Under the pieces are notes generated by a model. That model worked only from the letters and a program-made list of their open reading frames with translations. It was not told where the DNA came from and searched no databases. A stretch of DNA of 64,000 nucleotides from contig NZ_CP017080.1 of NCBI RefSeq assembly GCF_001645685.2, forward strand, positions 610,001 through 674,000, written 5' to 3'. The DNA comes from Peribacillus muralis (GTDB taxonomy: Bacteria > Bacillota > Bacilli > Bacillales > DSM-1321). Shown here in pieces: positions 8,101 through 17,182 of the stretch; within the stretch, counting starts at the first letter, position 1, and every line of letters starts with the position of its first letter. Made by a program: the position numbers and the translations under genes.

Positions 8101-9117
8101 TTGAATGACCGTTATTCACGGCAACAGCTGTTCAAGCAAATAGGCTTGAAGGGTCAGGAAGAAATCAGAAATAAGCATGTGCTGATTGTTGGAGCTGGGG
8201 CATTGGGCAGTGCCGGTGCTGAAGCGTTAGTGCGAGCAGGAATCGGAAAGCTGACAATTATTGATCGAGATTATGTGGAATGGAGCAATTTGCAGCGCCA
8301 GCAGTTATATTACGAAAGTGATGCAAAAGGCCAAATTCCAAAAGCGGTAGCTGCGGAAAGGCATTTGATGCAAATTAATTCGGAAGTTGAAATCGAAGCG
8401 CTTGTATTGGATGCAAGACCGGAAAATTTGGAAGACTTGTTACGCGGCGTCGATGTCATCATCGATGGTACGGACAATTTTGACATTCGCTTCATTATAA
8501 ATGATCTTTCACATAAGTTTAACATCCCGTGGATTTATGGCTCATGTGTAGGAAGCTATGGGGCCACGTACACGATTATTCCCGGCAGGACGCCCTGTCT
8601 GCATTGCCTCCTAAAGAAAGTTCCGAACGGCGGTGCAACATGTGATACAGCAGGCATTATTAGCCCGGCTGTCCAAATCGTTTCCGCTTATCAAGTGGCG
8701 GAAGCGTTCAAAATTCTTGTAGGTAATTGTGCATCGCTGAGAAACGCGTTTTTGACATTTGACGTATGGAGCAATCAACATTACTCCATTAAATTGGATA
8801 AAATTAATAAAAAAGGTTGCCCGACCTGTGGGACAGTTAGGACTTATCCTTATTTATCGTATGAAAACCAGACTAAAACAGAAGTATTATGCGGGCGGAA
8901 TACCGTGCAAATCAGACCTGCCAGAAGGATTGAATATAGCTTTGAACAAATGGAAAAACGATTGAAAGCTCACGGTGCGGTAACGAGAAACCTTTATTTG
9001 GTTTCCTGCCAGCTTCAAAATCATCGTTTGGTCATATTTAGGGATGGACGTGTTTTTGTCCATGGAACGAATGATATCCAGCTTGCCAAAAATCTGTATT
9101 ATCGTCTACTGGGCTAA
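8101..9117 (+). CDS. moeB: MoeB, molybdopterin-synthase adenylyltransferase
   Basis: A 338-residue ThiF/MoeB/HesA-family enzyme. It adenylates the C-terminal glycine of MoaD so that sulfur can be loaded there. The nucleotide loop VGAGALGSAG (30-39) and D/R-rich motif WSNLQRQ are present. Zinc is probably held by C166/C169 (CLHC) and C240/C243 (CPTC); C181 in GGATCDTAG is the conserved reactive cysteine. About 80 residues follow the core domain, as in B. subtilis MoeB, in place of a full rhodanese domain. Translation starts at TTG with AGGAGAG ahead of it. Confidence 0.93.
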   Translation: MNDRYSRQQLFKQIGLKGQEEIRNKHVLIVGAGALGSAGAEALVRAGIGKLTIIDRDYVEWSNLQRQQLYYESDAKGQIPKAVAAERHLMQINSEVEIEALVLDARPENLEDLLRGVDVIIDGTDNFDIRFIINDLSHKFNIPWIYGSCVGSYGATYTIIPGRTPCLHCLLKKVPNGGATCDTAGIISPAVQIVSAYQVAEAFKILVGNCASLRNAFLTFDVWSNQHYSIKLDKINKKGCPTCGTVRTYPYLSYENQTKTEVLCGRNTVQIRPARRIEYSFEQMEKRLKAHGAVTRNLYLVSCQLQNHRLVIFRDGRVFVHGTNDIQLAKNLYYRLLG

Positions 9118-9134
9118 TAGAAGGAGTGAACGTT

Positions 9135-10427
9135 ATGGTAGAAAGACGAACCCCCATCTCTATAGGTGAATGTGTACGTAAAGTAACGCAATACGCGAAG
9201 AATGGTAAAAAGGAAACGATATCACTTGAATCGGCCTCTGGACGGTTTTTGGCTGAAGACCTGATAGCCGATCACAATGTGCCTTCCTTTGACCGTTCGC
9301 CATATGATGGATTTGCCATTCGATCCGAAGATACTCGAACGGCCACTTCCCATCATCCCGTTTCATTGAAAGTGGCGGGAGAGATAGGTGCTGGTATGGT
9401 CTTTGATGGACAGGTCGGAGCCTTTGAAGCCGTTCGAATCATGACCGGTGCTCAAATTCCTGAAGGGTGCAATGCTGTCATCATGCTTGAATTAGTGAAT
9501 GAATTCACAGAAGCTAACCAAAAATTCATTGAAATTAAACGGTCCCTTAACGAAGGAGATAACATCTCTTTTGAAGGAGAAGATACAACAAAAGGGGCCG
9601 TATTGGCAAAACGGGGTACCTATATCAATCCAGGTATAACAGCGTTACTGGCTACGTTTGGATACAGCAACGTACCTGTTGCCAAAAAGCCTATTGTAGG
9701 AGTATTGGCTACTGGAAGTGAACTTCTTGAAGTAAGTGAACAGCTTAAACCGGGGAAAATCAGGAATAGCAATGCCTACATGATTCTTTCCCAAATTGAA
9801 AGAGCCGGAGGTGAATTCAAATATCTCGGAAAATTAGATGATGATTTCGATAGCTGCTTTATGGCTGTCAAAAACGCTTTGTCCGAAGTGGATATGCTTA
9901 TTACTACCGGAGGTGTGTCTGTAGGTGATTATGATTATTTGCCTGCCATTTACGATAAATTAGGGGCTGCTGTCCTTTTTAATAAGGTGGCGATGCGGCC
10001 TGGAAGTGTAACGACGGTTGCGCAAATGAATGGAAAATTATTATTCGGTTTGTCAGGAAATCCGTCTGCTTGTTACGTTGGATTTGAATTATTTGCCCGC
10101 CCTGCGATCCGAATCCAATTATTCAATGATCGGCCACATCTTAAAAGGGAGACTGCATGGTTAGGGGAAGATTTTACAAAACCCAATCCGTTTACACGAT
10201 TAATAAGGGGGTCACTTTCCTATGATGAAGGAAGGCTACTGGCTTCACCTTCAGGTTTTAATAAATCAGGTGCCGTTTCCTCTTTAGCAACAGCAGATGC
10301 CTTTATCGTTCTTCCGGGAGGTACGAGAGGGTATCAAAAGGGAATGGCAGTTGATGTCTTATTATTGGAAGACGTGCAGGGCAGTGAATGGCCTTGGGAT
10401 AATATCGTTCCATCCTACAGAATGTAG
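9135..10427 (+). CDS. moeA: MoeA, molybdopterin molybdotransferase
   Basis: A 430-residue enzyme that inserts molybdate into adenylated molybdopterin. I start at the ATG at 9135, 8 bases after AAGGAG; an upstream GTG overlaps that site. Visible signatures: the N-terminal SFDRSPYDGFAIR, GEIGAGM, RIMTGAQIPEGCNAV, the catalytic TTGGVSVGDYD (MogA-like domain), and FGLSGNPSACYVGFE. The C-terminal domain IV is complete. It follows moeB by 17 bases. No mobA/mobB or mogA gene lies in the window, so final steps depend on genes elsewhere. Confidence 0.95.
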   Translation: MVERRTPISIGECVRKVTQYAKNGKKETISLESASGRFLAEDLIADHNVPSFDRSPYDGFAIRSEDTRTATSHHPVSLKVAGEIGAGMVFDGQVGAFEAVRIMTGAQIPEGCNAVIMLELVNEFTEANQKFIEIKRSLNEGDNISFEGEDTTKGAVLAKRGTYINPGITALLATFGYSNVPVAKKPIVGVLATGSELLEVSEQLKPGKIRNSNAYMILSQIERAGGEFKYLGKLDDDFDSCFMAVKNALSEVDMLITTGGVSVGDYDYLPAIYDKLGAAVLFNKVAMRPGSVTTVAQMNGKLLFGLSGNPSACYVGFELFARPAIRIQLFNDRPHLKRETAWLGEDFTKPNPFTRLIRGSLSYDEGRLLASPSGFNKSGAVSSLATADAFIVLPGGTRGYQKGMAVDVLLLEDVQGSEWPWDNIVPSYRM

Positions 10428-10471
10428 GATTCCAAATTAGCGGCAAAGCATTCGTGGAGGTAGTGAAAAAA

Positions 10472-10936
10472 ATGGTACAAAGCATGTTTAAAATAGTCCG
10501 TGAACCCATATCTGTAGAAGAGGTAACAAACCTGGTTTCCAGAAGGGAAGCTGGCGCCATTACAATTTTCATTGGAACCGTGAGGGAATTGACTAAAGGC
10601 AAGAAAACGTTGTCCCTTGAATATCAAGCGTACGATTCGATGGCGATAAAAATGTTGAATCTAATAGGGGAAGAAATCGAAAGGGCATGGCCTGATGCAT
10701 GGGTGGCTATCACCCATAGAGTAGGCAAATTAGAAATAACGGATATAGCCGTTGTAATCGCCGTTTCCTCACCTCATCGTTCAATAGCGTACGAAGCAAA
10801 TGAGTATGCTATCGAACGAATTAAACAAATCGTTCCCATTTGGAAAAAGGAATTTTGGGAAGACGGGACGATGTGGATTGGAGATCAATTGGAGACTGCT
10901 GAATATCCGGAAGGAAGGCCAAGTGAGGAGGGATAA
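10472..10936 (+). CDS. moaE: MoaE, molybdopterin synthase large subunit
   Basis: Catalytic subunit of molybdopterin synthase: with sulfurated MoaD it turns cyclic pyranopterin monophosphate into molybdopterin. 154 residues from the ATG at 10472, with GGAGG 11 bases ahead. Signatures: GAITIFIGTVRELTKGK, LEYQAYDSMA, ITHRVGKLEITDIAVVIAVSS, HRSIAYEANEYAIERIKQ and the catalytic lysine region PIWKKEFWEDG. It is followed three bases later by moaD, its partner. Confidence 0.95.
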   Translation: MVQSMFKIVREPISVEEVTNLVSRREAGAITIFIGTVRELTKGKKTLSLEYQAYDSMAIKMLNLIGEEIERAWPDAWVAITHRVGKLEITDIAVVIAVSSPHRSIAYEANEYAIERIKQIVPIWKKEFWEDGTMWIGDQLETAEYPEGRPSEEG

Positions 10937-10939
10937 GAA

Positions 10940-11173
10940 ATGATCACAGTGTTATTCTTCGCGGGAATAAGGGAAGTGATTGGATTGGATCGAATAATAA
11001 TAAAAAAAGATCGGATAACAGTTTTGCAGCTAAAACAATATTTTGAAAGCAAGTATCCGCTTCTATCTTTTGAGCCATTCATGACAGCCATTAACGAAAG
11101 CTTTGTAACGGATGAGGCAATGATAAAAGATCAAGACACAGTTGCCTTTATTCCCCCTGTAAGCGGTGGATGA
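10940..11173 (+). CDS. moaD: MoaD, molybdopterin synthase sulfur carrier
   Basis: A 77-residue ubiquitin-fold sulfur carrier. It ends in Gly-Gly (PPVSGG), the residue pair that MoeB adenylates and that then carries the thiocarboxylate. The N-terminal strand MITVLFFAGIREVIG is typical. It is the last gene of the cofactor operon; transcription would then enter the promoter and leader of formate dehydrogenase 1. Confidence 0.95.
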   Translation: MITVLFFAGIREVIGLDRIIIKKDRITVLQLKQYFESKYPLLSFEPFMTAINESFVTDEAMIKDQDTVAFIPPVSGG

Positions 11174-11193
11174 TGAATGGCGGGAAATTCTTA

Positions 11194-11222
11194 TTGAGCT
11201 TACTTATTTAAAGTATTATAAT
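11194..11222 (+). promoter_or_regulatory. Sigma-A promoter of formate dehydrogenase 1
   Basis: TTGAGC (11194-11199), 17 bases, TATAAT (11217-11222). It matches the promoter at 4129-4157 in both boxes and in the adjoining AAAGTAT. Confidence 0.8.
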
Positions 11223-11228
11223 GAAATA

Positions 11229-11410
11229 TGAAGATACGTATAAGGAAATCATTGATATTAGGTAACGACAACTTGCCGTAATATCCTGTTTTTCTTTTTA
11301 TATTGTGGTGAGACGGATTACAAGTAGATAAAACTGCTTAGTTATTAGCCCGCCATAAAATAGATGTGCATGATTTTGTGTACACTCTATTTTATGGCGG
11401 GCTTTTTTTG
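11229..11410 (+). ncRNA. Structured 5' leader B with terminator: candidate riboswitch
   Basis: The second copy of the leader seen at 4164-4334. Hairpin 1: GATAT/ATATC (11254-11258 with 11281-11285), GGTAA/TTGCC (11261-11265 with 11273-11277), the same bulged C (11266), then a G-C pair where leader A has C-G, closing an ACAA loop. The conserved block TAAAACTGCTTAGTTATTAG follows. GTGGTG (11305-11310) can pair with CGCCAT (11351-11356), changed in step with leader A's ATGATG/CATCAT. The terminator is an exact 18-bp stem (11347-11364 with 11386-11403) followed by seven Ts, ending 27 bases before the start codon. Paired changes in three helices argue strongly that the RNA fold is selected. Confidence 0.78.
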
Positions 11411-11436
11411 ATTTTTTTAGAATAGGAGATTTTAAA

Positions 11437-14391
11437 ATGGCAGAAAAAGTCCGAGTGAAAATTAATGGGCAGCAACATGAAGTGAAACAAGGGACTCGAA
11501 TTCTAGATTATCTTTTGGAACTGGAAATAGATCACCCACATATCTGTTATTCGGAAGTATTAGGTCCCATTCAAACGTGTGATACGTGTATGTGCGAAAT
11601 TGACGGGAAAATCATGAGAGCCTGTTCCACGGAAATAGAGGCTGGAATGAATATATTGACATCATCAGAATTGGCCAAGGCTTCACAAATGGAAGCAATG
11701 GATCGCATTTTGGAGAACCATTTACTGTATTGTACGGTTTGTGATAATAACAACGGGAATTGCCGAGTTCATAACACAGCCGAGTTATTGGAAATTGAAC
11801 ATCAAACCCGCCCATATCGGGAAAAAGGATATGAGGTGGATATGTCACATCCATTTTACCGATACGATCCGGATCAATGTATCCTTTGCGGTCGTTGTGT
11901 GGAAGTTTGTCAAGACCTACAGGTCAATGAAACCCTATCCATCGATTGGGAACGTGAGATTCCGCGTGTCGTGTGGGATGATGGCAAATCGATCAATGAA
12001 TCTTCTTGTGTATCTTGCGGACAGTGTGCCACCGTTTGCCCTTGTAACGCATTGATGGAAAAGTCGATGTTGGGCGAAGCTGGGCTCATGACAGCCATCC
12101 CGAAAGATTTGTTAGATCCCATGGTTGATCTGATAAAAGAAGTCGAACCGGATTATAAAACCATTTTTGCTCTATCGGAAGTGGAAGCGGCAATGCGTGA
12201 TACACGTACAAAAAAAACAAAAACCGTTTGTACCTTTTGTGGCGTAGGATGTTCCTTCGAGGTTTGGACAAAAGGACGTGAAATTTTAAAAGTTGAACCA
12301 ACTGAAAATAGTCCTGTCAACAGCGTTTCAACCTGTGTGAAAGGGAAATTCGGATGGGACTTCGTAAACAGTGAACAACGTCTTACTACACCTTTAATCC
12401 GTAAAGGAGAAGCATTTGTACCTGCCACATGGAATGAAGCTTTAACATTGATTGCAGAAAAAATGGGTTCACTTAAACAAACCTTCGGAGGGCATGCGCT
12501 AGGTTTTGTAAGCTCCTCCAAAACAACGAATGAAGACGCCTATCTTATGCAAAAATTAGCCCGCCAAATATTCGAATCGAATAACATTGATAACTGTTCA
12601 AGATACTGTCAGTCTCCTGCCACAGATGGATTGCTTTCGACAGTCGGGTATGGAGGAGATTCCGGTACAATCAAAGATATTGCCAGTGCAGGTCTTGTCA
12701 TCATCATTGGGGCGAATCCAACTGAAGGTCATCCGGTATTGGCAACTCGGGTAAAACGTGCAAAAAAATTACACGGACAAAAATTAATCGTTTCGGACCT
12801 TCGCAAACATGAAATGGCTGAGCGCTCAGATTTGTTTCTGCATCCAAAACAAGGAACGGATTATGTCTGGATAACGGCCATTGCCAAGTACATCATCGAT
12901 CAAGGCTGGCATGATGAAGCATTCATTGAAAAACATGTGAATCAGTATAGTGAATATGCTGAGCTATTAGAAAAATACACACTTGAATATGCAGAAGAAG
13001 TGACAGGCCTATCAAAAGCACAGCTTATCGAAACTGCCAAAATGATCCATGAAGCGGATGGAACATGTATTTTATGGGGAATGGGCGTCACTCAAAACGT
13101 TTCAGGATCGCATACATCAGCAGCCATCGCGAACCTTCTATTGGTAACAGGAAACTTTGGCCGCCATGGTGCAGGGGCCTATCCTCTTCGTGGCCATAAT
13201 AATGTGCAAGGATCATGTGACATGGGTACCCTTCCACAGTGGCTTCCAGGAAATCAGCGCCTATCAGATGTCAGGGCGCGAGAAAAGTTTGAACAATCAT
13301 ATGGAGTGAATATTTCTGATAAGCCAGGGCTAACGAACATTGAAATGTTAGAAGCAGTGGAGAATGGTGATTTAAAAGCGATGTATCTAATGGGAGAGGA
13401 CATGGCCTGGGTGGATTCAAATTCCAATCATGTACATGAAACGCTGAGTAAGTTGGAATTCTTTGTCGTCCAAGATATCTTCTTAACGAAAACGGCTCAA
13501 TTTGCAGATGTCGTTTTACCGGCAGCTCCTTCATTGGAGAAAGATGGTACATTCACGAATACAGAGAGACGGATTCAACGTCTGTACCGTGTGCTTGATC
13601 CTTTAGGTGACTCCAAACCGGATTGGTGGATCCTGCAACAAGTTGCAAAATATATGGGTGCTGATTGGAACTATGAGCATCCAAGTGAAATCATGGATGA
13701 GATTGCAAGCCTGTCTCCGCTATTTGAAGGTGTATCGTATGAACGGCTTGAAGGGTGGAAAAGTTTAATGTGGCCAGTGAAAAAAGATGGTACAGATGAG
13801 CCTCTTCTTTATACGGACCATTTTAACTTCCCTGATGGAAGAGCTCGCTTTTCTCTAGTGGAATATGTGCCGCCCATTGAGTTTGCACATGAATTTGATC
13901 TTACGTTAAATAACGGAAGGCTTTTGGAACATTTCCATGAAGGAAACATGACTAACAAATCTAAGGGCCTTCAGTATAAATTGCCTGAAGTATTCGTAGA
14001 GGTTTCACCGGAACTTTCCAAAGAACGCGGTATTAAGGATGGTTCTTTAGTACGTCTTGTGTCACCATATGGTGCCATCAAACTGCGGGCAGTTGTGACG
14101 GATCGTGTGCAAGGAAAAGAGTTATATGTACCGATGCATTCAGTAAGCCATGAAAATGCGATTAATTTATTAACTGGAAGCATTGGCGATGTTCGAACGC
14201 AAACACCGGCGTATAAACAGACAAAAGTGAAAATGGAAATAATTAATGTCAAGGGCAGCAAACCACTTCCTTTATACAACCCTCGGTATGCTAAGCGAAA
14301 TCCACAGCTCGGTGTACAGGTTGAACGTAAATGGAATCGTGGAGATTATGAGCCGATTGCAGACCTGAATATAACAGCGGATAGAAAGTGA
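11437..14391 (+). CDS. Formate dehydrogenase catalytic subunit 1 (YjgC/YrhE type)
   Basis: A 984-residue soluble molybdo-enzyme oxidising formate to CO2. Order: [2Fe-2S] domain (C37, C48, C51, C63), NuoG-like His-Cys3 cluster site (H95, C99, C102, C108), two [4Fe-4S] ferredoxin motifs (C148-C158 and C191-C201), then the molybdopterin oxidoreductase body with its own cluster (C265, C268, C272, C300). The molybdenum ligand is Cys391 in NCSRYCQSPATDG, where some homologues carry selenocysteine. The C-terminal molybdopterin dinucleotide-binding domain (from about 850) is complete. The N-terminal Fe-S chain suggests electrons pass to NAD or another soluble carrier. It shares high similarity with the second copy at 18041 and is controlled by the leader at 11229-11410. 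Confidence 0.95.
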   Translation: MAEKVRVKINGQQHEVKQGTRILDYLLELEIDHPHICYSEVLGPIQTCDTCMCEIDGKIMRACSTEIEAGMNILTSSELAKASQMEAMDRILENHLLYCTVCDNNNGNCRVHNTAELLEIEHQTRPYREKGYEVDMSHPFYRYDPDQCILCGRCVEVCQDLQVNETLSIDWEREIPRVVWDDGKSINESSCVSCGQCATVCPCNALMEKSMLGEAGLMTAIPKDLLDPMVDLIKEVEPDYKTIFALSEVEAAMRDTRTKKTKTVCTFCGVGCSFEVWTKGREILKVEPTENSPVNSVSTCVKGKFGWDFVNSEQRLTTPLIRKGEAFVPATWNEALTLIAEKMGSLKQTFGGHALGFVSSSKTTNEDAYLMQKLARQIFESNNIDNCSRYCQSPATDGLLSTVGYGGDSGTIKDIASAGLVIIIGANPTEGHPVLATRVKRAKKLHGQKLIVSDLRKHEMAERSDLFLHPKQGTDYVWITAIAKYIIDQGWHDEAFIEKHVNQYSEYAELLEKYTLEYAEEVTGLSKAQLIETAKMIHEADGTCILWGMGVTQNVSGSHTSAAIANLLLVTGNFGRHGAGAYPLRGHNNVQGSCDMGTLPQWLPGNQRLSDVRAREKFEQSYGVNISDKPGLTNIEMLEAVENGDLKAMYLMGEDMAWVDSNSNHVHETLSKLEFFVVQDIFLTKTAQFADVVLPAAPSLEKDGTFTNTERRIQRLYRVLDPLGDSKPDWWILQQVAKYMGADWNYEHPSEIMDEIASLSPLFEGVSYERLEGWKSLMWPVKKDGTDEPLLYTDHFNFPDGRARFSLVEYVPPIEFAHEFDLTLNNGRLLEHFHEGNMTNKSKGLQYKLPEVFVEVSPELSKERGIKDGSLVRLVSPYGAIKLRAVVTDRVQGKELYVPMHSVSHENAINLLTGSIGDVRTQTPAYKQTKVKMEIINVKGSKPLPLYNPRYAKRNPQLGVQVERKWNRGDYEPIADLNITADRK

Positions 14392-14407
14392 TAGGGGGTA
14401 ATATGTA

Positions 14408-14887
14408 ATGGCAAAACCAATTACGAAAATAGAAGAACCAGTGCTTACTGAAAAAGAAAAGCAAATCCAGGAGCTTGATGTCGTATTACAGGATATATCA
14501 CGAAATTCAGATGGGATTAAAGAAACCATCAAACTTCTCCAGGAACTGCATGATAGCGGAATTCTTGGGGCAATCAATAATCTTGTCGAGGCAAAAGAAG
14601 ATGTAGCTAAAATTGCAGTAGGGCAAATGTTGCGTCCCCCTGTAACTAATGCGCTTAATAATGCCATGGCTGCAGCTGGAGTATTGACAGAATTGGACCC
14701 TGAGACAACACAAAAATTAGTGGGAGGCTTATCAAAAGGGCTTCAAAGAGCAGAGGAAGGATTCCAGGCAAACAAAAAAGTAGGTGTTTTTGATTTAGTG
14801 AAGCTGCTAAGAGACCCCGATGTGAATCGAGTTATGAGGTTTTCTATCGATCTATTGAAGGGGCTAGGCGAAGGTCTGAATAAATAA
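14408..14887 (+). CDS. DUF1641 protein, formate dehydrogenase partner (YjgD/YrhD-like)
   Basis: A 159-residue soluble, mostly helical protein. DUF1641 proteins sit directly after YjgC/YrhE-type formate dehydrogenases in Bacillaceae, as here (16 bases apart), and are presumed small subunits or assembly partners; their function is not established. Visible features: heptad-like helices, the conserved stretch LQELHDSGILGAINNLVEAK and the C-terminal FSIDLLKGLGEGL. A second family member accompanies formate dehydrogenase 2 (21003-21500), so each enzyme has its own partner. Confidence 0.85.
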   Translation: MAKPITKIEEPVLTEKEKQIQELDVVLQDISRNSDGIKETIKLLQELHDSGILGAINNLVEAKEDVAKIAVGQMLRPPVTNALNNAMAAAGVLTELDPETTQKLVGGLSKGLQRAEEGFQANKKVGVFDLVKLLRDPDVNRVMRFSIDLLKGLGEGLNK

Positions 14888-15071
14888 CTAAATGAGAGTC
14901 CCGATCCCTGCCAGTAATTAGTATGCTTTCTCGAGACGAAGTACAGAATGAATGTAAAAGGGTCGATCTTTATTCATGCAAACGGTACAGGATGTAAGGA
15001 GCCGGGCATCCATCACTTTTCGATAGCTAAAAATGTTTAGCGTCATTAATGAATGGAAACTGTTTTAGTAC

Positions 15072-15230
15072 ATGCTCATGGACTTTTTATTTGGAACTCT
15101 TTGGGCATGTTCTTCATCAGTGGTGATGCATTTCGTAACTAGCTTATGGGCAGAAATTATGCAGCTAGTTTTCGGTAGGCAAAACAAAATAAGAAAAATG
15201 GAAGTGGATGAACGGGAAAAAATCATGTAG
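15072..15230 (+). CDS. Possible small membrane protein, 52 residues
   Basis: In the 372-base stretch after the DUF1641 gene, one open frame encodes a hydrophobic N-terminal half (MLMDFLFGTLWACSSS) and a charged amphipathic C-terminal half (QNKIRKMEVDEREKIM), which looks protein-like. No good ribosome site precedes it, and the alternative ATG at 15078 is equally possible. Not recognised. The rest of 14888-15259 shows nothing I can name. Confidence 0.3.
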   Translation: MLMDFLFGTLWACSSSVVMHFVTSLWAEIMQLVFGRQNKIRKMEVDEREKIM

Positions 15231-15259
15231 GAGTGGGATAACGAAGATGGAGGATACAG

Positions 15260-15670
15260 ATGGATGAATCAGCTGGAAGATCGTTGATCAAACTTTATCA
15301 AATAGTGTTGAATATAGCATTAATCATTCTTAGTTTCATTCTAACTTATTTTCTTTTTAGAGAATTATATTACATTTTAAGTGATATTTTGTTAGAAAAT
15401 AAAGACGTTCATAGAACGTTCAGTAAAATTTTAGTTTTTTTCTTGTATTTTGGATTCATATCAATGATCTTGACGTATTTCAAAGAAAGTCACCATTTCC
15501 CGCTTAGATACCTTTTATATATTGGCATTACAGCGACAATCCGGTTTATTATCGTGAACAATGGAAATTCATTTCAAAATTTATGGCTGTCCCTAGTCAT
15601 TCTCATGCTTACAATAAGCTATATACTATTGCCTTCACCAGAAGGATCAAAAAATAAAAGAATCAGATAG
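15260..15670 (+). CDS. psiE: PsiE-family membrane protein
   Basis: A 136-residue protein with four predicted membrane helices (about residues 12-32, 53-73, 81-99 and 106-124), the layout of the PsiE (phosphate-starvation-inducible E) family, including FKESHHFPLRYLLYIGITA and the basic C-terminus. The family has no defined biochemical function. It lies between formate dehydrogenase 1 and a DUF2294 gene in the same direction, 13 bases before the latter, and may be co-transcribed. The name comes from E. coli; no phosphate-related site is visible here. Confidence 0.75.
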   Translation: MDESAGRSLIKLYQIVLNIALIILSFILTYFLFRELYYILSDILLENKDVHRTFSKILVFFLYFGFISMILTYFKESHHFPLRYLLYIGITATIRFIIVNNGNSFQNLWLSLVILMLTISYILLPSPEGSKNKRIR

Positions 15671-15683
15671 GAGAAATGGAAAC

Positions 15684-16025
15684 ATGGAGCATCAGTTTAA
15701 TATGTTAATTCGTGAGATACGTAAAGAATATGTAGGTAATGGACCAAAGGAAATTCATACACGCTTTGTAGACAATTGGGCAATTAGTGAGATGAAGGGC
15801 AATTTGACCAATGTAGAGAATTTTATGATCAGTTCAAGAGATGGACAAAGGATGGTCCACGAAGCAAGAACCAAATTAGTAAAGCAAATTTATAAAAATC
15901 CTGTGGTTTTGAAAAAAATCGAGGATTTGGTGAAGGCAAAAATTGTGAGCATCTTTACAGATATTGACTTGGACATAGATACAGCGATGACAATTTATGT
16001 GTTTGATAAGCCTATTCAAGGGTAA
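15684..16025 (+). CDS. DUF2294 protein
   Basis: A 113-residue soluble protein matching DUF2294: an N-terminal helix, then EYVGNGPKEIHTRFVDNW, the central MVHEARTKLVKQIY helix and the final beta segment KIVSIFTDIDLDIDTAMTIYVF. DUF2294 members are widespread in Firmicutes, often near formate or anaerobic-respiration genes; their role is unknown. It starts 13 bases after psiE with AGGAGA ahead of the ATG. Confidence 0.75.
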   Translation: MEHQFNMLIREIRKEYVGNGPKEIHTRFVDNWAISEMKGNLTNVENFMISSRDGQRMVHEARTKLVKQIYKNPVVLKKIEDLVKAKIVSIFTDIDLDIDTAMTIYVFDKPIQG

Positions 16026-16087
16026 CTAAAATATCTTTCAATCAATAATGACTCTTGGTTCAACTTACGAATAGAGGAGGAGAGGCA

Positions 16088-16471
16088 ATGGACATTAAAA
16101 AAATGATCGAGATGACTGAAATCACTGACTTGGATATAGAGTTGCTTATTTCGAGGGTGAATAGCGACTTTATAAAACTGTATAAAGAAAAAAACATTGA
16201 AAGTTACATCGAGACTTTAAACGATATGTTACAGGCAGCAGTTCAGATGGAATTCGATTTTGTTTTGAAGTATTTTGGTGCAGCTCCTATCGTCGCCGCA
16301 GATGAAAGAATCCAATTTCAAGAAATATTCAAGTGTATAGGTACGAGAAAAAGTAATAAGGATTGGTTTTTACAGTTATTTTCATTGTTTTTAGGAATAG
16401 CTTCCGTTTTTAGGTTGGATAGCAGGGGAATTGAGAGTGAATTCTTTGAAATGAAAAAATCAACTTCTTAA
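16088..16471 (+). CDS. Hypothetical protein, 127 residues
   Basis: Not recognised. I start at the ATG at 16088, 6 to 8 bases after a GGAGGAGAGG site; an upstream in-frame start at 16055 lacks one. The product is soluble and mostly helical, with a hydrophobic stretch near residues 95-110 (WFLQLFSLFLGIASVF) that may be buried rather than in a membrane. It sits 54 bases before modB in the same direction, so a role linked to molybdate is conceivable but unsupported. Confidence 0.6.
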   Translation: MDIKKMIEMTEITDLDIELLISRVNSDFIKLYKEKNIESYIETLNDMLQAAVQMEFDFVLKYFGAAPIVAADERIQFQEIFKCIGTRKSNKDWFLQLFSLFLGIASVFRLDSRGIESEFFEMKKSTS

Positions 16472-16525
16472 GATGTGCTTGAAGATTTTTAATGAAAATC
16501 AAATCATTATTTATTAGGAGGATAA

Positions 16526-17182
16526 ATGATTCAAGAGTTTCTAACGCCCGTACAGTTATCAATTAAAATCACCATCATCTCTGGCGTAGCTGTAATTATT
16601 TTAGGAACCATAACCGGTAGATTTCTGTCTCTGAAAAATTTCAAAGGAAAAGTTATAGTAGAGACGATCTTAATGCTTCCATTGGTCTTACCTCCGTCAG
16701 TGGTGGGATTCTTATTGCTTACGGTTTTGGGAAAGAAAAGTGTGATGGGGGAAGCCATAGAAATGGTTTTTAGGCAATCGATTCTTTTTACATGGTGGAG
16801 CGCTGTTCTCGCATCCATTATTGTCGCATTTCCTCTAATGTACCAGTCAGCCAAGATAGGTTTCCAGGGAATAGATCACGAAATCGAAGATGCCGCGAGA
16901 GTGTTTGGCGCAAATGAATGGCAAGTTTTTTTTATGATTTCGATTCCTTTGGCTTCTAGAGCGATCATTTCAGGAGGTGTTTTGAGCATTGCCAGGGGAC
17001 TTGGGGAATTTGGTGCTACCTTAATGGTTGCCGGAAATATTCCGGGCAAGACGCAAACGGTACCTACAGCGATATATTTGGCCATTGACACTGGAAATAT
17101 GAAGCTAGCTTGGTTATGGGTTCTTTTAATGGTTATTCTTTCGTTTATCATGTTATGGATTGTCCAAATGAAACAGAAGTGA
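16526..17182 (+). CDS. modB: ModB, molybdate ABC transporter permease
   Basis: A 218-residue inner-membrane permease with about five helices and the ABC-importer EAA loop (EDAARVFGANEWQVFFMISIPLASRAIISG region, residues about 118-147) that docks the ATPase. SIARGLGEFGATLMVAGNIPGKTQTVPTAIY is the ModB signature near residues 155-185. The expected neighbours modA (binding protein) and modC (ATPase) are not in the window, so they must be encoded elsewhere or be supplied by another system. It lies directly downstream of formate dehydrogenase 1, whose cofactor needs molybdate. AGGAGG precedes the ATG. Confidence 0.92.
   Translation: MIQEFLTPVQLSIKITIISGVAVIILGTITGRFLSLKNFKGKVIVETILMLPLVLPPSVVGFLLLTVLGKKSVMGEAIEMVFRQSILFTWWSAVLASIIVAFPLMYQSAKIGFQGIDHEIEDAARVFGANEWQVFFMISIPLASRAIISGGVLSIARGLGEFGATLMVAGNIPGKTQTVPTAIYLAIDTGNMKLAWLWVLLMVILSFIMLWIVQMKQK

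Noticed and set aside
12589..12625. Selenocysteine in the formate dehydrogenases
   Set aside because: The molybdenum-ligand position is a normal cysteine codon (Cys391) with no in-frame TGA.
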